DNA from: Liolophura sinensis
Lineage: Eukaryota > Mollusca > Polyplacophora > Chitonida > Chitonidae
Direction: 5' to 3'
Assembly (NCBI RefSeq): GCF_032854445.1
Contig: NC_088295.1
Coordinates: forward strand, 62,539,249-62,603,248
DNA length: 64,000 nucleotides
Position numbers and translations under genes: made by a program. Shown one piece after another: positions 11,161 through 26,100 of this stretch. Each line of letters opens with the position of its first letter. Position 1 is the stretch's first letter. Below the pieces are notes generated by a model. It was not told the DNA's origin, ran no database searches, and saw only the letters and a program-made list of their open reading frames with translations.

Positions 11161-14100
11161 TTATGTCAAGATATCATGAGCCTTGACTTCCACCAGACGT
11201 TCCATCTGCTTCACGTCCTCACACCACTGCATCAAGCGTTTCTGCATTATCCCGATCTGAAATTCAGACCACTATGCATTATCAAATTATAGACCAGATT
11301 GATTTATTTTATTTGATTGATGTTTTACCCCTTACTTAAGAATGGTCAGCATTATGGTGGGAGGAAAGTGGTCAGAGCCTCAGGGAAACCCACAACCATC
11401 TGCAAGTTGCTGACAGACCATCTCACGTACGGCACGTAGGCCAGATTGAGTGCCTTCTGCAAGTTAAGTTCGATTAGCTACATAGAGGTTTGCTGTATCT
11501 TGTATGGAATTACAAGCCCAATTTGTGTTCTATTTTTGAACTTTACTAAATCATTTGTATTCACATATATTTTTATTTCTAAAGGGTCTTTTAACTGGCC
11601 AATGTCAAAAGCCGTTAAGCAGCCATGTGACTGGAGCATAAACGTTGTCTTAATATTAGAGGCATGGAAAAGCCAAATATAGCACTGCTTTATGATAACA
11701 GACAAAGACATGTCTGATGGGAAAAATGTGTAGCCATTCATTAAGTTGGAGAGGACATTATGGTGCCTACTGACAAGCTTCCTGTGAAAGAATCAGTTTA
11801 CCTTAGCCCAAACAATGGCTAAAAGACATTTTCTTTCCTTTATGGCACCTTTTCTCAGCAGTTTAAAATTGCATACTACATATACTTTGCCAGGCTGAGT
11901 TAAGTTTTCCATCAGAAAGATGGAAGTATTATGTATTTTATACTTCTGACAAGACTATAGACATTTGGTCACATGCAAATACGGACTTCAATATGTACTG
12001 AGTTCAATATGTGCTTCTGCGACCTGAAGAAAAACAACATCTAGCAATTTCTTTTTACACGGTTCACACAACCTTAAAAATCTATCAATCAATCAATTAA
12101 TCAATTATATTGTGTTCACAACAATCAAATCTCAGACATGATTTCAGAGTCTAACAAAAGCCTTTTCATTAAATAAATAAAGTTATGTCATTCTAAAGCC
12201 TGTTATCTTTTGAACATTTTGCTGAAAAGTTGGAAACCAAAAATGACAATAGTAATAACAGTACTTTTCTCTGAGCTCTCAGCTACCAAAAAAACAGTTA
12301 TAAATTTTTTATGTCCTCCTGCATATCTTTTAAAAGTACCTGTTCAAGATCCAGCACCCTTGGCTGAACCCACGTCATATGCACTTTCTGATCCACTTCA
12401 TCTATGGAACCTTTCAGCAAGCCAAGGCTAAGAGCCCTCATCACCAGCATCTCCACCTGTCAACGAAAAGAAATTAAATGACTGATTGGCAGAATGACTG
12501 ATTAATGCTGTATTCAAGAAATTTTTTCTTCTACCATGGGGTCGGTTTGAAGAGTGAGTTGAGGAAAACCTGAATTTCAATCAGGCACACAATGCCTGTC
12601 ATTAATATGACATATTTAATAGAGTAATCTATTTACTTATCTATTTCGCAGGAGTTTAACCCAACACTCAAAACCCTGAATTGACTGGTGAGGTTAACGA
12701 GTGAAAAAGCGTCAAGTAAGAGGCATTGGTCCTGACATAAAGCTGCAGCCATTTGATACCAGCCAGACCTAACGTTTTGGTAAGTAAAGATGCTGACTCG
12801 TTACGCCTTAAAATGATAATTTTGTTGCTAACATTTAAGCTTCCTCAAAAGTGGCCGAAACAATGCAATCAGAATCAAGCAAAATGTGTTCCTGGAAAAA
12901 AACAAATTTCTGGTGAAATACATTAACTGGTGAAGGGCTAATCAACGCCTGCAAGAGTGACACTTAATCCAAATGAAATCTTACTACTAGGGTAAAAAAA
13001 ATTTGTGTAATACACACACATACCATAAAAATAGACCCAGTCACCATGAGGGCAACCCAAACTCACTTGGAGTCAGAAATAAAGAAATAAGGTCAGAAAT
13101 CTATAAAATACATTCAATGTTATTTACTAAATCATTTTATCCTTAAAATTTTTTTGCTGTCTTAACACTGACCAAACTTTAATTATGGATTTTGGGAAAC
13201 ACTTTTGTGTATCAGATGGGTGTAATTGATGATATCTTCTCCAGTGTTGTCTGCATACACTGTACAAGCACTTTGTTATAGACTGCAATATACATGCATT
13301 TGTGAATACGAACAACATCTGAGGAATTTTTAGTGCTCGAGGTTTAATGTTATACTTAATTTTTCAATCATCTGACAACCAGGGAGTTCTTAGAGTGCAT
13401 GTAATGTGCCTCCTTGTTACAGGACGCATTTCCACCACTCTTTTATCTAGTGCTTCTTCATTGAGATGACTTACCGAAGGCAAGTAAGCCGCCCTGCCTG
13501 AGCCAATATACTGATATGGGGCACCCAGTCGTTGCACTTTCCCCTTAATGCTGAATGCCAAGCGAGGAAGTCACAACTTCATCTTTTAAGGTCTTAGTCA
13601 TGACCCGACCTAGGATTGACACTGGATCTACCGTTCCCGAAGCAGACGCTCTACCAACCGTGTTATCAGGGCCGGTCAGAGATACACGTGAACTCATTTA
13701 TTTGATTAGCGGATGCTTTACCAACTGTGCTATCAGGTTGGCCAAGGAATTTTTAAAAAGCATGACAAATAGTGAGCACCTACAGATGTACATCTATAAG
13801 CAAGAGCAATTTGAAAACAAATCAAAAACATCCAACCCACATTGCACATTTAGAGACAGTCATCAAACAGTATAAAATTAAGATTGATTCTTCAGTACCT
13901 CGTTGTTGATATTCTACACAGATGTAGATGGGCACAGAGAAAAACAAACAACTTAAATTGTGTTCAGCTTACCTCTTTCAATGGTATTTTGGCCTCACTG
14001 GCTATTTCTTTAAATGTTAGCTGTCTGTTTGTTGCAGGTCTTTTAAAGGTCATCTGGAATAATTGTAAAATGAGCAATTAGAACAGTCATACTTCTGAGG

Positions 14101-17100
14101 TACCCCAAATGATCTTCAATTTTGCCCACAACAGTGCATTTTTCAAGGTAAATAAATGTCATAAAATATTATTTTAGGTGCTGAAATTTTCCAGCCGACA
14201 GTAAACCATGTCCAACACCTTTCTAAAATCAATAAAACTCTCAGAATCAGGTAAAATGGGCAAGTTAGTCATGGACAAAATTTATGGTCAAGTAGAGTAC
14301 TTGAGATAGTTTGTAATCTTGTTTTAGTCTTAAGTACTAATGTAAAACTGAACCACGGTCCACTATCTTCTGTTATTATATAAAGCATCTTTCTCTACTA
14401 TACATGCAATACAAAACATCTGTACACCACATGGACAATCTATGTATGCAGTGATTTTTTATTTACTTAATTTGATTGATGTTTAAAGCCTTGATAGGTG
14501 TTTAAAGCCTTACGCAAAACTATTTCACGTATATGACAGTGTCCAGTGTTATGGTGGAATGAAACCGTGCCAAGCCTGTGGAAGTCCGGCAACCATCCAC
14601 AGGGTTTTGCCAGACCTTTCCACGTACAATCGGACTGGAAGTTAGCATGAGTTGCAGTTGGACTCACAATTTACTGCATGAAGGGTATACATGCACTCCA
14701 GAATTACAATTCCTGGTGCTGCACATTACACAGTAAGACTGTCACACTAACCTCCATCAGACAAAGCAGAGAAATCTTCTCCTTCATGCTAGACTCATTG
14801 GCTGCAAGATCAGGCTGAAAAAAAAAAACAAATATGCAGCTATTTTATATTTCAACACAATGATCATGGGCCACTTGCTAGTCATCTCCAGAGATTCTGT
14901 TTTCCACCTGAGGCTCGGTTTTTTTCAAATGACACATTTTGCTTGATTCTGATTGATTTCATCTACCTTTAACACTAATTGCAATTTTCTGGCAAAGTTT
15001 AATAAATTTTCCTGTTGAAAAACTTACGTAAACTTCTTGTTTTATTTCAGAGCAAAGTTGTAGATCCATACTTCAGTATGAATAAATGTATCTAATAAAA
15101 GTCCAAAAATATGCCATGTTCACCAAAAATCAGTAGGCTCTTCTTGGTGTATAAAGTTAGGTGAAATTTGGATGAACTGCTCAAGACACAAACCGATGGA
15201 CAGACCGACCAACGGTTGTTTGAGGAACACTGAAATCCAACAGGGTTCACGGACATGTTTAGATGTACATGTCATGCGAGTTAAGTGAACTCTGGTTCCG
15301 AATTTCAACAGAATTAATATTTGCAAACTTTAATAAATTGAACTTTTAATGACCTCAATTAATATTTGCAAGCTTTAACAAACTTTTAATGACCCCCAAT
15401 GACCTTGAAAAATAGAACCTTTGCTGAAAATCAATAGTGTTCTTCCTTATGACTAACTGTAAGTGTGTTATCTGAAGGAAAATGGTGTAAAAGTGTGTAA
15501 AAGTTGAAGGAAAATAGGTGAGAAAATATTTGAGTGCAACGTACGTCCTACTCAACTACATTTCAATTATTCAAGAGTGGCCACCACTGTCGAATTGTGG
15601 GAGGAAGCCAGGCAGAGCCAGGGGAAACTCATGACCATTCGTCAGTTGCTGGAAAACCTTTCCACGTATAACCAGAGAGGAAGCCAGCATGAGATGGATT
15701 TGAACACTCAGCAGGCCGTATTGGCAAGAGGCTAATGAGTCATTGTGCTATACTAACTTGCAAACCACCATGCCAAGGAGACCCCAATAGCTCAAAATGT
15801 ATATAAGGAAATCGACTGATGGATGGGAAAACCTAGGGCTACGGACAATCAGCAGGATTCTTCCTCATGACAAGGTGTAAGTGTGGTGCAGGTTTGGTTT
15901 TTTTAGTAAACTCTTGAAAACAAGCCTTTCATAACATTTTAACTTTAATGACCTTAACGACCTTGAAAAAATAGATCACAGTCATTGAAAATCTTATTAT
16001 AGGAGTGTTTTCCACTAAAAGGTCTTTGTCTTATTTATTTAAATAATATGTATACATAACAATAAAAAGCTATCAGGGAACAACACTAATCTAAATATTT
16101 ACTTCTAGCAAATGGAACTTGTTTTTTGACAGACATACGATTCATAACTCATTAAGCAGAATAATACTAATCCATGCATATTCAGGAATCATATTTCATC
16201 AGTGGGTAATAAATATTCATTGAGAAGGGAAATAATGTGTCCTGAAGACGAGCACTATTAATTACTCTGTAAAAAAATCACTCTGATCAGCTTCTCTGGA
16301 GGATGCCTACACGAAGATTCATGAATAGCAAATCAGAGACAGGAAGTCTCTAACACACACGCACACACAATATCCAGCAGTTTTCAGCTAATGGTTTTCT
16401 TCAGAACATTCTGGAGTCATGTATATTTTATACACAGATAATATGTACTTAACAATACATTTAGAAAATATTGGTAGCTCGTCTGATAGTTCGTAACACT
16501 GCACAATGTTAAATTCATGTAATACATTCAAATATTGACCTCTAAGCCAAAAAAAACCACTGTCATACAGATATTATTCCCTAATTAGTAGTGCTAAGAT
16601 CCTGCCATTTAAACAACAAGAAAGACCAAAATTATAAAACTGTCACAACTATGACTGTTCACTGTATGCACACGGACTGCAGAGCAGTAATTTAATATAT
16701 TATGGAGTTGTAAATCATTGAGGTAGTAAAACACACTGCGGGGGAGAAAGTGCACAACTTTACCAGGTCTTTGATACGCAAAGTATGACCTGCATTTGGC
16801 AATCCATGTACTATGGGAGGCAAATGCAATCCTATGAATAGCTGAGCAAAATGTACAGCTATGTGGTAAGAAGACTTCCTTGGTCTTTGATATACAAATT
16901 GCTACCGATGATTGGCTATCTGTGGGCAATGGGTGGCCACTGCAACCCTATGGTTGGCCAAAAACATTAACCAAACTGGACACCACCGCCGACAGCAACT
17001 GATCCCCATCTCACAATACCTCTCCTTACTTCGTAAGGTGAGCTAAATGTTAATGAGAGTAGTATCATTGTAGACACGAATGAAGAGTCTTCGTTTAGTG

Positions 17101-20100
17101 CTAATACCAGGCAAAGAACATACACCTGATAACGGAGAAGCATAATTCAGAGCTGATCTATGCACATACTTATTGAACAGTCTGACATTTTGGTATATTC
17201 CAAGGATGAAATGACAGAATCTGAAGGGTCAGTTGTAAATATAAGACAACCATAGAAAAAGTTATCCGATATACTTGCTTAGTGTTACCACTTTCCCTGA
17301 TGTTTTCAAGAGTTACCTGTGCAACAACCTATTCCGGGCTCTCTTAAGGAGTTTAATGTCAAGTAAATCCCATCCTCTAAGCCCTCATCTCCGATCATAA
17401 TCTACCATTTCACATGACCTCAGTCACCACGTTATGACTGAAAACTAACCTCAGAAAGTTTTTCCCTGTGGGGCTTATTGATCTAATGTTCATTTTTTCC
17501 CACTGTAGTGCAACTTCCCTGTATCTGCAACAAGCCATGGCTGAGGATAATGTCTGTCGATATCTACAATGGGCCTGCTCTGAATTATCTCCCATGTTAC
17601 ATGACAGCGACCAGGACACAATGTGAGGTTAGTTTTGAGGCATGAAACTACGAGAAGCGAGACATCGCCAATTAAAGCATGCAGTATGTAGGTTATGTCA
17701 CAAGAGTGACAAATATTTTCTAGGCAACAACATGTAAAAAACCTTGTCAGTCCCAGAATTAAATGTTGAGTGAGATTTAAACAAAGTTAATGATTTTCAG
17801 CTTTCATGAAGGTTTATTGTGTTTAATAACCGAGGAAGCTACAGCTTGATCTTTTATGGTCTCAGGTGTGAGCTGACCCATGATTGACCCTGGATCTACC
17901 GTCCCCAATGTGCATGATCTAACAACTGAGCCATCTGGAGCCAGTCATCAATAGAATGAGAAAATAAGATAAATCTTCTGACCTGTGAAGACCACTGCTT
18001 TCTCAGCTCCTCAAACTTGGCTATATTGCCAGAGTTGAAAGCATACAGCACATCCACCAACCAGGCTTTGTTGGTTGATTTGAGACATTCCAAGATAGGG
18101 TGGCTTAACTGAAAATATAAACAAAAGCAAAATCAGTATAATCTGGAATGAACATTAAAACTTGACCAACAATAAATGAAAAGAAAACTAATATATGTTT
18201 CATCTCAATACCTGTAATAATCATATATGGGCAACGTTAAGGACTACAATGTACAAAACAATACAATGTTTTCAAGAGAAACAAGGGCTGTGAAATAATA
18301 TTAGAACCATTTAATGCAGTACAGTAGCAGAACTTGCTGTACAGTGACCCAAATAACCACTTTTTTTTTAGCCTTTGCTACATCATCTTCCTAGCAAACT
18401 TTAAAGAATCTCACAAATACAAATATGACAGTAGTCATTCTCCACGACTGCGGGATGTAGTCGTGGAACATCAGCATTTCCTGTAACCTTCCTTTTCTGA
18501 AAACTAACACGCCTGGAGAGCGTCGTGCACGTATTCTACTTTGGAGATCTACATTTGATTTTAACAGGACTGCCTGCTTTAAATCTCACATGTAGGCTTT
18601 CAGCAACTTAGGCGTGTACACAAATTGTCACGCGTATTCAGTACACTGTTTCAACTTTCAGATGCCTGTCATCTAATGTTTAAGCGCATTTACACCTGCA
18701 CGCCCCATATCTGTAGGACTGGGGTCAAGTTCAAATGGCATTCGGCCTACCCGCCGTCTGATAACTTCCACATTTTTTACTTTCACCATTTTGGTGACTA
18801 ACAAAGTGCTCGATTGCCGTAAGGTAGGCCTAAATCCTATTAGAAGCTGTTAAATACATGGACGTATGCTACCTTTCATGGTGAAAATCTTTTCGCTACA
18901 CACGCTATCACAGGCAATCAAGTTAACGATTGGTATGTGACATTTACCGTCACGATCCTCAAAATAGCGCAAGTGCATTCGACAGGCTTTCGTGACATGA
19001 AACTAAATGAATAATAAACATAACTAAAATTTTCATTCAATGCATAATCATAACATATAAATCCCAACAAAACAATGAAGAAAACTTCAGGAAAGAAAGC
19101 CAATATTTGACCATAAGACACGGTCTATTTTGTTAAGCGCACTGACACATCATACTTGTGTGAAACTACTTCCGGAATGCCTCTATAATGGGCCTCTGGC
19201 GATTTTCACCAATAGATCCATAAAAAGACACCTCAAAACTGACGGGATATAAGATAACTATAAAGCTGTAGCACATTTTTTTTTAATTTACAATTTATTC
19301 TAATATAAATGATTTTAAGATGTATAAATTTACATGCTTATTTTTCAGACTATTAGGTGGACGAAATATGGTGCGTCACAACTTACCAATTCTCCAAAAT
19401 TGTACACTCCATTTCCTAACAAAGCTGCAAGTCCTAAACTGAATGCTCTTTCCTCTTGTTCTTCAGCTAAAATTAAAGAGTAAAATGCCTTTCTTTCATC
19501 CACAAGATTCAACTACGGAAGGTCTAAGTCTAAATGTAGCTTTTTGTACATTGACCATACTTTCACTGTAGCATGTTTTCATACCCTTGATGATACATTA
19601 TATTCACGACACAATCTAAATAACCAGAGTTCAAAATCAAGCTTTTGATTTAATCTATAAAGATAGATAAGTTTGTCAGTGGTCCATTCAAAACACCAGC
19701 CAGAGGTGTGAGTGCAAGGTTTACTCAATGTAAAGACACAGACCCTGAGAAAGCTTTTCAAAAGGAAAGGCATTTTATGAAGTTTAAGCCATTTATTTCT
19801 TTACTTAAATGATTGGTGTTTATTTATTTATTTGACTGTTATGTCGCACTCAAGAACATTTCATTTATATAGTGGAAGGGACCAGGCCCAGCCCAGTGGA
19901 AACCTGCGACCAGGCCTAGGTCGCTGGAAGACCTTACCACGTACTGCCAGAGAGGAAGCCAGCATGAACTGGACTAGATCTCACACTGATCGCATTGGTG
20001 ATCGCACTGGAGTGCTAAACTCCTTGGACACAGAGGCCCCTTGATTGGTGCTTCATATCATGCTCAAGAATATTTCACTTTAATATATGATGGCAGTCAG

Positions 20101-23100
20101 GTTTATAGTTGGGGAAAACCAGAGAGTGGAAGTAAATCCCCCATGTTCGCCATGGGTCTGACAAACCTCCTGACTTAAATCCCCACCCAAAACGGCGAGA
20201 TTTTGATCACTGACTCGAAACCCGTAACTTCATTAGTCAAGTGCCAGATAGTAGCGGTAACCCAGCGCTTTAGCCATCTGAGGTAACTGCAGCAAGACAC
20301 CCAAGACACCATAATACTATGTTTAGCAACAAACAACAGTGAAATCATACCAGGGATATCTTCTAGCTTTGTACAGCCCAGATATCTCAGGGCATCTTTG
20401 TAGTACTCGGCATGGTTGCCCATCATCTTGTGGTAGTTACTGGACAGCTCATAAAACCTTCCATGTACTGAGGTGACCCCATCAAGACCATCCAGAATTG
20501 TCCTGGCCTCTTCAGCCAATGCCTGTTATACACAACATTTATGATAACTATGACAAAAAATTGTAATATATAAATATATCCCAAAAAAAATAAGAATCAC
20601 AGCAATACTGCTAGAACGACAATTTCAATAACACATGTACATGTCCTTCTTTCCTTATAATTGTTCATTAACACATGTACATGTAGAAGACCATTTTTAG
20701 TGTTTGAAGGAATCATAGCAGTTCCTTTCACAACAAAGGCACAGAAATTTCAACCTTAATGATCCTTGACGTTTTGACCTTAATTTAGGACTAGAAATTT
20801 TCACCTTGTTTTGTTAATAGCTCATAGGTTGAGTAGGGCCCTACATCTGTCTATTACTATTTTTCTATGCATATTCTATGTCTATGCACTATTATAACAA
20901 TAAATAAATCAATAAATAACAAACCTTGGTGCTTTCCAGCTCTTTCTGTCGTAGTCTGATATTGGCAATAGTCGTCAGGCATAGTATTTTGGCCTCATCA
21001 TTCGCCTTCACCTATGAACAAAAATATACAAAGCTTATCCACACAACTCTCATGTTTAAGTATGTAGTATCTCACGGTGAAGGGTTTCCACATGAAACTT
21101 AACTTATACATTTTAATAAAATATCTGTTAGTGTAGTTACATAATTAGTTACAATTAATGGCACAGCCACTTTTCTCCTCTCACAATACCTCGCCTTACT
21201 TCGTACAGGCAAGCTAAAAATGAAAAACAATGATGAAAATTATTTGGTTTCAAAATTCTTACCTTTTCTTGGATCTTTTCTAAAAATTCCACAGCCTGCT
21301 TGGGATCTGATATAAAAAATAATTACTATGCTTTATATGTTAACACATAAACACATAATATAATATAATATAATATAATATAATATAATATAATATAATA
21401 TAATATAATATAACATAATATAACATAATTATATGTATGAGATTCACTTCACTATTAACATATTTCGATACTTAGACAAAGTTCTTAGTTCACCATTACT
21501 TCTGTGCAAGTTGAATTGTATGATGGCAGTCATAATATTACCACAGATTGAGGGTTGAAAAAATCACAGCATCCAAAATAGGATAAAAAAGAGACATAAC
21601 ACCCTGATTAATTTATTTATTTCATAAAGTCTACATTATACTGAAGAATATTTCCCTTATACGATGTCAGAGCAGAGCCCCGCAGGTCACCCACGTCCAA
21701 CATTAGGTTGCTGGCAGACATTCCACAAAGGGGAAGCCAGCATGAGCTGGACTTGAACTCATTGCATAGGCTCCTGAGCCGCTGTACTGCTGCATGTAGC
21801 CACTCAGCCAGGGATGCTGCCACACACTTATTAAAGCTGCTAAGTTAATCAGAGAAAGAGATACTGGGATTTAACATTTCTGAATTCACTAATTCATCAA
21901 GTCATGTATGACATAAATCAAAATTTTCCGAAACAGAAAATGAAAAATTTCTCTAAAAAGAGGAAAGATCTCTTGCTTTTGTAAACCATAGCACCTTAAT
22001 ATATACATGACCTTTCAAACTTTCCAGTTTAGGCACGATGACAAGTAAAAAAAAATGAGGTCATATTTCTATACTATGCCAGAGAGAGGCATGTACAGCT
22101 ACATGAAGCCCTGAATACTGACCTGTTATCTGTCTGACCACCACTATGATAATCTCAACAAGAGCCAAGGCATTGATTCTGAAATAGTTACAAATAGTTA
22201 CTCCCAAAACAGGCCACCGATAATGATATGGTAAGCACATGTGAACCAGCCATGAGAAATCCATACAATACATACTGTGTTACACCTAGGTTCAGGATTT
22301 TTCAAGTGACACTCTTTTCTTTATTCTTGTTGATTCATGCAATTTGTATGGCCATTGAAGGGTTAACTGTGAAGTTTGATTAATCTGATATTAAAAAAAA
22401 CTATTTATTTATTTGATTAGTGTTTTACGCCGTACTCAAGAATATTTCACTTATATGACGGTGACCAGCATTATGGTGGGTGGAAACCGGGCAGAGCCCA
22501 GGGGAAACCCACAACCGTCCACAGGTTGCTGCAGACATTCCCATGTACGGCCCGAGAGAAAGCCAGCATGAGCTGGACTTGAACTCACAGCGACCACATT
22601 GGTGAGAGACTCCTGGGTCATTACGCTGCACTAGCGGGCTAAAAAACTGAGCCAGGGAGGCCCCTAGAAAAAACTAAGTGTTGGCATCAAAGCTACCCTT
22701 TCAGGACGTTTATGTGTTTCTGATAGTGCATTTTTACACAGTAAACTTTTGGGGAAATATAGTAGCTTCCAAAATTTGATTTCCGGGAATGCAGGGAACA
22801 GGGAAATATATTTAATATTCAATCAAAAAAGATTCTCAATAATCCACTTGTAATGAAGCTGGTCTTTCTGAATACCAGACTTTCAAAGTTATCTCCCAGC
22901 CTACAGACATCAAACATAAACAACGGATACCATCCATCCATTTATAATGTTCAAAGGTGACACAGAAAAAGAACACTGCTGATACATGTAAAGAACAAAT
23001 ATGACAGACATGTACATTTTAATACGCAGATGAAAGATCTGCCGGTATGTTTTTCTTCCCCATTAAATGTAGCTGGGGCGTAAGTTTAGCCAGGGGGAAG

Positions 23101-26100
23101 TCTCAGTGTCTTTGAGACGCTGTTTTTTGACAAACTTAACACGGGATCCATAGGAAAAATAGAAGAAAACTGGAAATGAGATGGCTTGATTTCAAATTCT
23201 GATTAAGTCTATGAGCTGGGGTGAAAGTGAACATATATCAAAATCCTATCTAAATACCTTTGTGCAATTTGTAATTCTAATTTAATAATTATTTTTTTAA
23301 ATAATTTCCACTTCTTAATGAACAACTAGTAAATGAACACCCAATGACGCGTGGCCAAGTCTTCATCTGCTCTTCACTCACTTTCTAAATACAGATTAAC
23401 ATTACTTGATATCCCACATAAAAACAGACAACATACCTGTGTTCAAAGTCAGCAATAAAATTTTCATAAAGCTGAAATAAATAAATAATACATCATGAAG
23501 ACCACGTAGATACTTGGTACATGCAATCATTATACACAGAACAAATTTCACTATAGCTGCAGTAACTTAGTCTTTGTCCTAGATATACATCATTTATACC
23601 TGAAACAGTTTCCAAACCTAAAATGCACGACATGAGAAAATGACGAAGCATGTGTTTGGGAACACTATCAACCATAAAGCTGTGAGGCAACATCATTCTT
23701 ATATGTAGATAGAAAACAAATAGTATTACTATGGGCAAAACTATGTGTCCAGAGTGTAAGGTCTTTTAGCAAAATCTTCAAAGCATGTGTATACATGCGA
23801 ACATTTACTCATATCGGGTATGAGTACATGCACATTTTACAGGTGCAAGAGTTAGAAAGTGAAATGTATTGCATTTTTTTAAAACAGGTAATATAACTAA
23901 CATTCACCAAAACAGAAACGTTACCTTTTTATAATGATAAAATAGTCAAACATAAATCCAACACAAAAATCAGAGTCTGACAATATTTCAATACAGTATT
24001 AACTAAATTACATGTACACACCATTTTGAGGAAAGGGAATGTTAAGAGAGAGACCGATTACCCTCTTTGTGAAATTAAACTAAAGCTAAGACAGAAATTT
24101 AACTACAGTGACTTGAACAAATGACATACATTCCAGAGATTATGCAAAATACTGAAGATCAAATTTGGAAGAAAAAACACTTCTTTCATATATAGATATA
24201 TATATATAATGAAATATCATTGTTTATTAAAATATTGTGCATAGAAAAAAAAAGACAGAAAAAAACAAGACAGAAAAAGTCTGTAAAGTTCTATTCATTT
24301 ACATTTAGCTACAAAGACTGGTCAAATACCTACCTCTTCGTGTACATGTATATGAAAAATAAACAGAAAAAGAAAAACAAAATCTGAGGGCCAGAAATAA
24401 GTTCTTCGGATTTTACACAGCAAGTCCACACTAGTTAATCATACGCAACTGAATTAATTCCACATTTGACTGCAAATGTCTTTGTCCAATCTGTCTCCAT
24501 TAAATTTTCTGTACACTCAACTCGCCCACAATATTTTTACCTGCAAAAGTCCATCGCCCTTTGAGAAAATTGGATCCTTGACAAAAGTCAGTAACTTCAA
24601 AGTAATCTGATGCCATAATCTGTAAAAAGAAAACAAAAAGCAAACTTGATAACAGAGTACTCCAAAATGTTGACTATTCACAAAATCCCAGAAAGCACTG
24701 CCCTGTTACATCAAGGTCTGCCAGCAACCTGCGGATGCTCCTTGTCTTTCCCAGCTTCCTCTCACCTCAACAGCAGCCACCATTGTGTAAGTCAAACATT
24801 CTTAAATACAGCGTAAAACCATCAATATAAATAAGTAAATAAGAACATGGTCCAGGAGACACACATGTATGACCAGTTAAAATAATGGTGATAAAATTCG
24901 TGTAATTACTCTAATGTGATGTCTACTTTTTCATTTGCTTATCACAGTATCTCCTTTGAGATAAAGATTTGTCATTTAGTTTTAAGAGTTGGAACCCTGC
25001 AATAATTTATCAGAGCAGCACAGATAGGTCTGAAATGTAATCATGGATGTCAATAACTGCCAAGCAGTAGTATAGTCTGAGACTACTTCATTATTAGGTT
25101 CAGTAAAAATTTGTTCATCCAAAGATATCACTAAAGTAACGTCAGAGAGCGTGACATTTAAAAATTCAGATACGTCATACTGAAGCCAGGCAATGTTCTT
25201 TTAGCCACAGAGGCAGATACCAACTAAGATATTTTCAGTTTTATTCGTGTTTCAAAACTGCCATTTAGTTCGCAGGGTTAAGCGGTCAAACTTTAAACTG
25301 CCGGCCTATGACTGACTAACAGAGGGGTTGCATGACCTACTTGTGCTAGCCATATTGGAGTACTATGGACTCCAAAATGGCTACCTGGCTATTGTTCAGC
25401 CAAGGTGATGACGTCAAGGGACACCCCTCCACAGCAATGGATGGTTTGACTTGATGAACTACTCAGTAATGATCCTTTCGTAGATCTAAATGTGACAGAT
25501 TGTTTTGGCATGTGATTCTCAGCTCATCAATGACATTTGTTTGCCATTTCCAAAAATTTGGCAGTTGTAAAGGCTCGGTTGACCCTTTTGTTAGTCAATG
25601 AGCCCCTTCTCAGATGTTCAACATGAAAATCTGGTTCTCCAACGAATTAACATCCCTCTACGCCACAGTAGCCTCATGAATTCTGCAGGAGACACTAAAT
25701 AAGTGGTTCAGAATTCAGGCACAACTCCAATAAAAGTAAATACAACTACTAAGTTTCATAGATCTGTTAAAGTGTAAGCAAAGGTAGAGATATTCAGAGG
25801 TGATATATTTATCTGGTTTAATTCATTGATGTTTTAATTTATTTTATTTTTCGGCAATTTAATTGAATAAATCGAGAACTTAATATCTAGTCGATTATAA
25901 AATTGGATCATGTGATTTAACTCAAAATAGTATAGAGAAATCTGAAAACGATCCAACAGACCAAAAATGTTACGAACTGTGACTTTGACAAGAACTGAAC
26001 ATGTATTGTTGTCGTTGTTTCAAATTCAATGCGTTTTATGATGAGTCACATGGCGTTAAACCAAAACATGTTCCGATTACTGGCGTTTTATTTCCATACC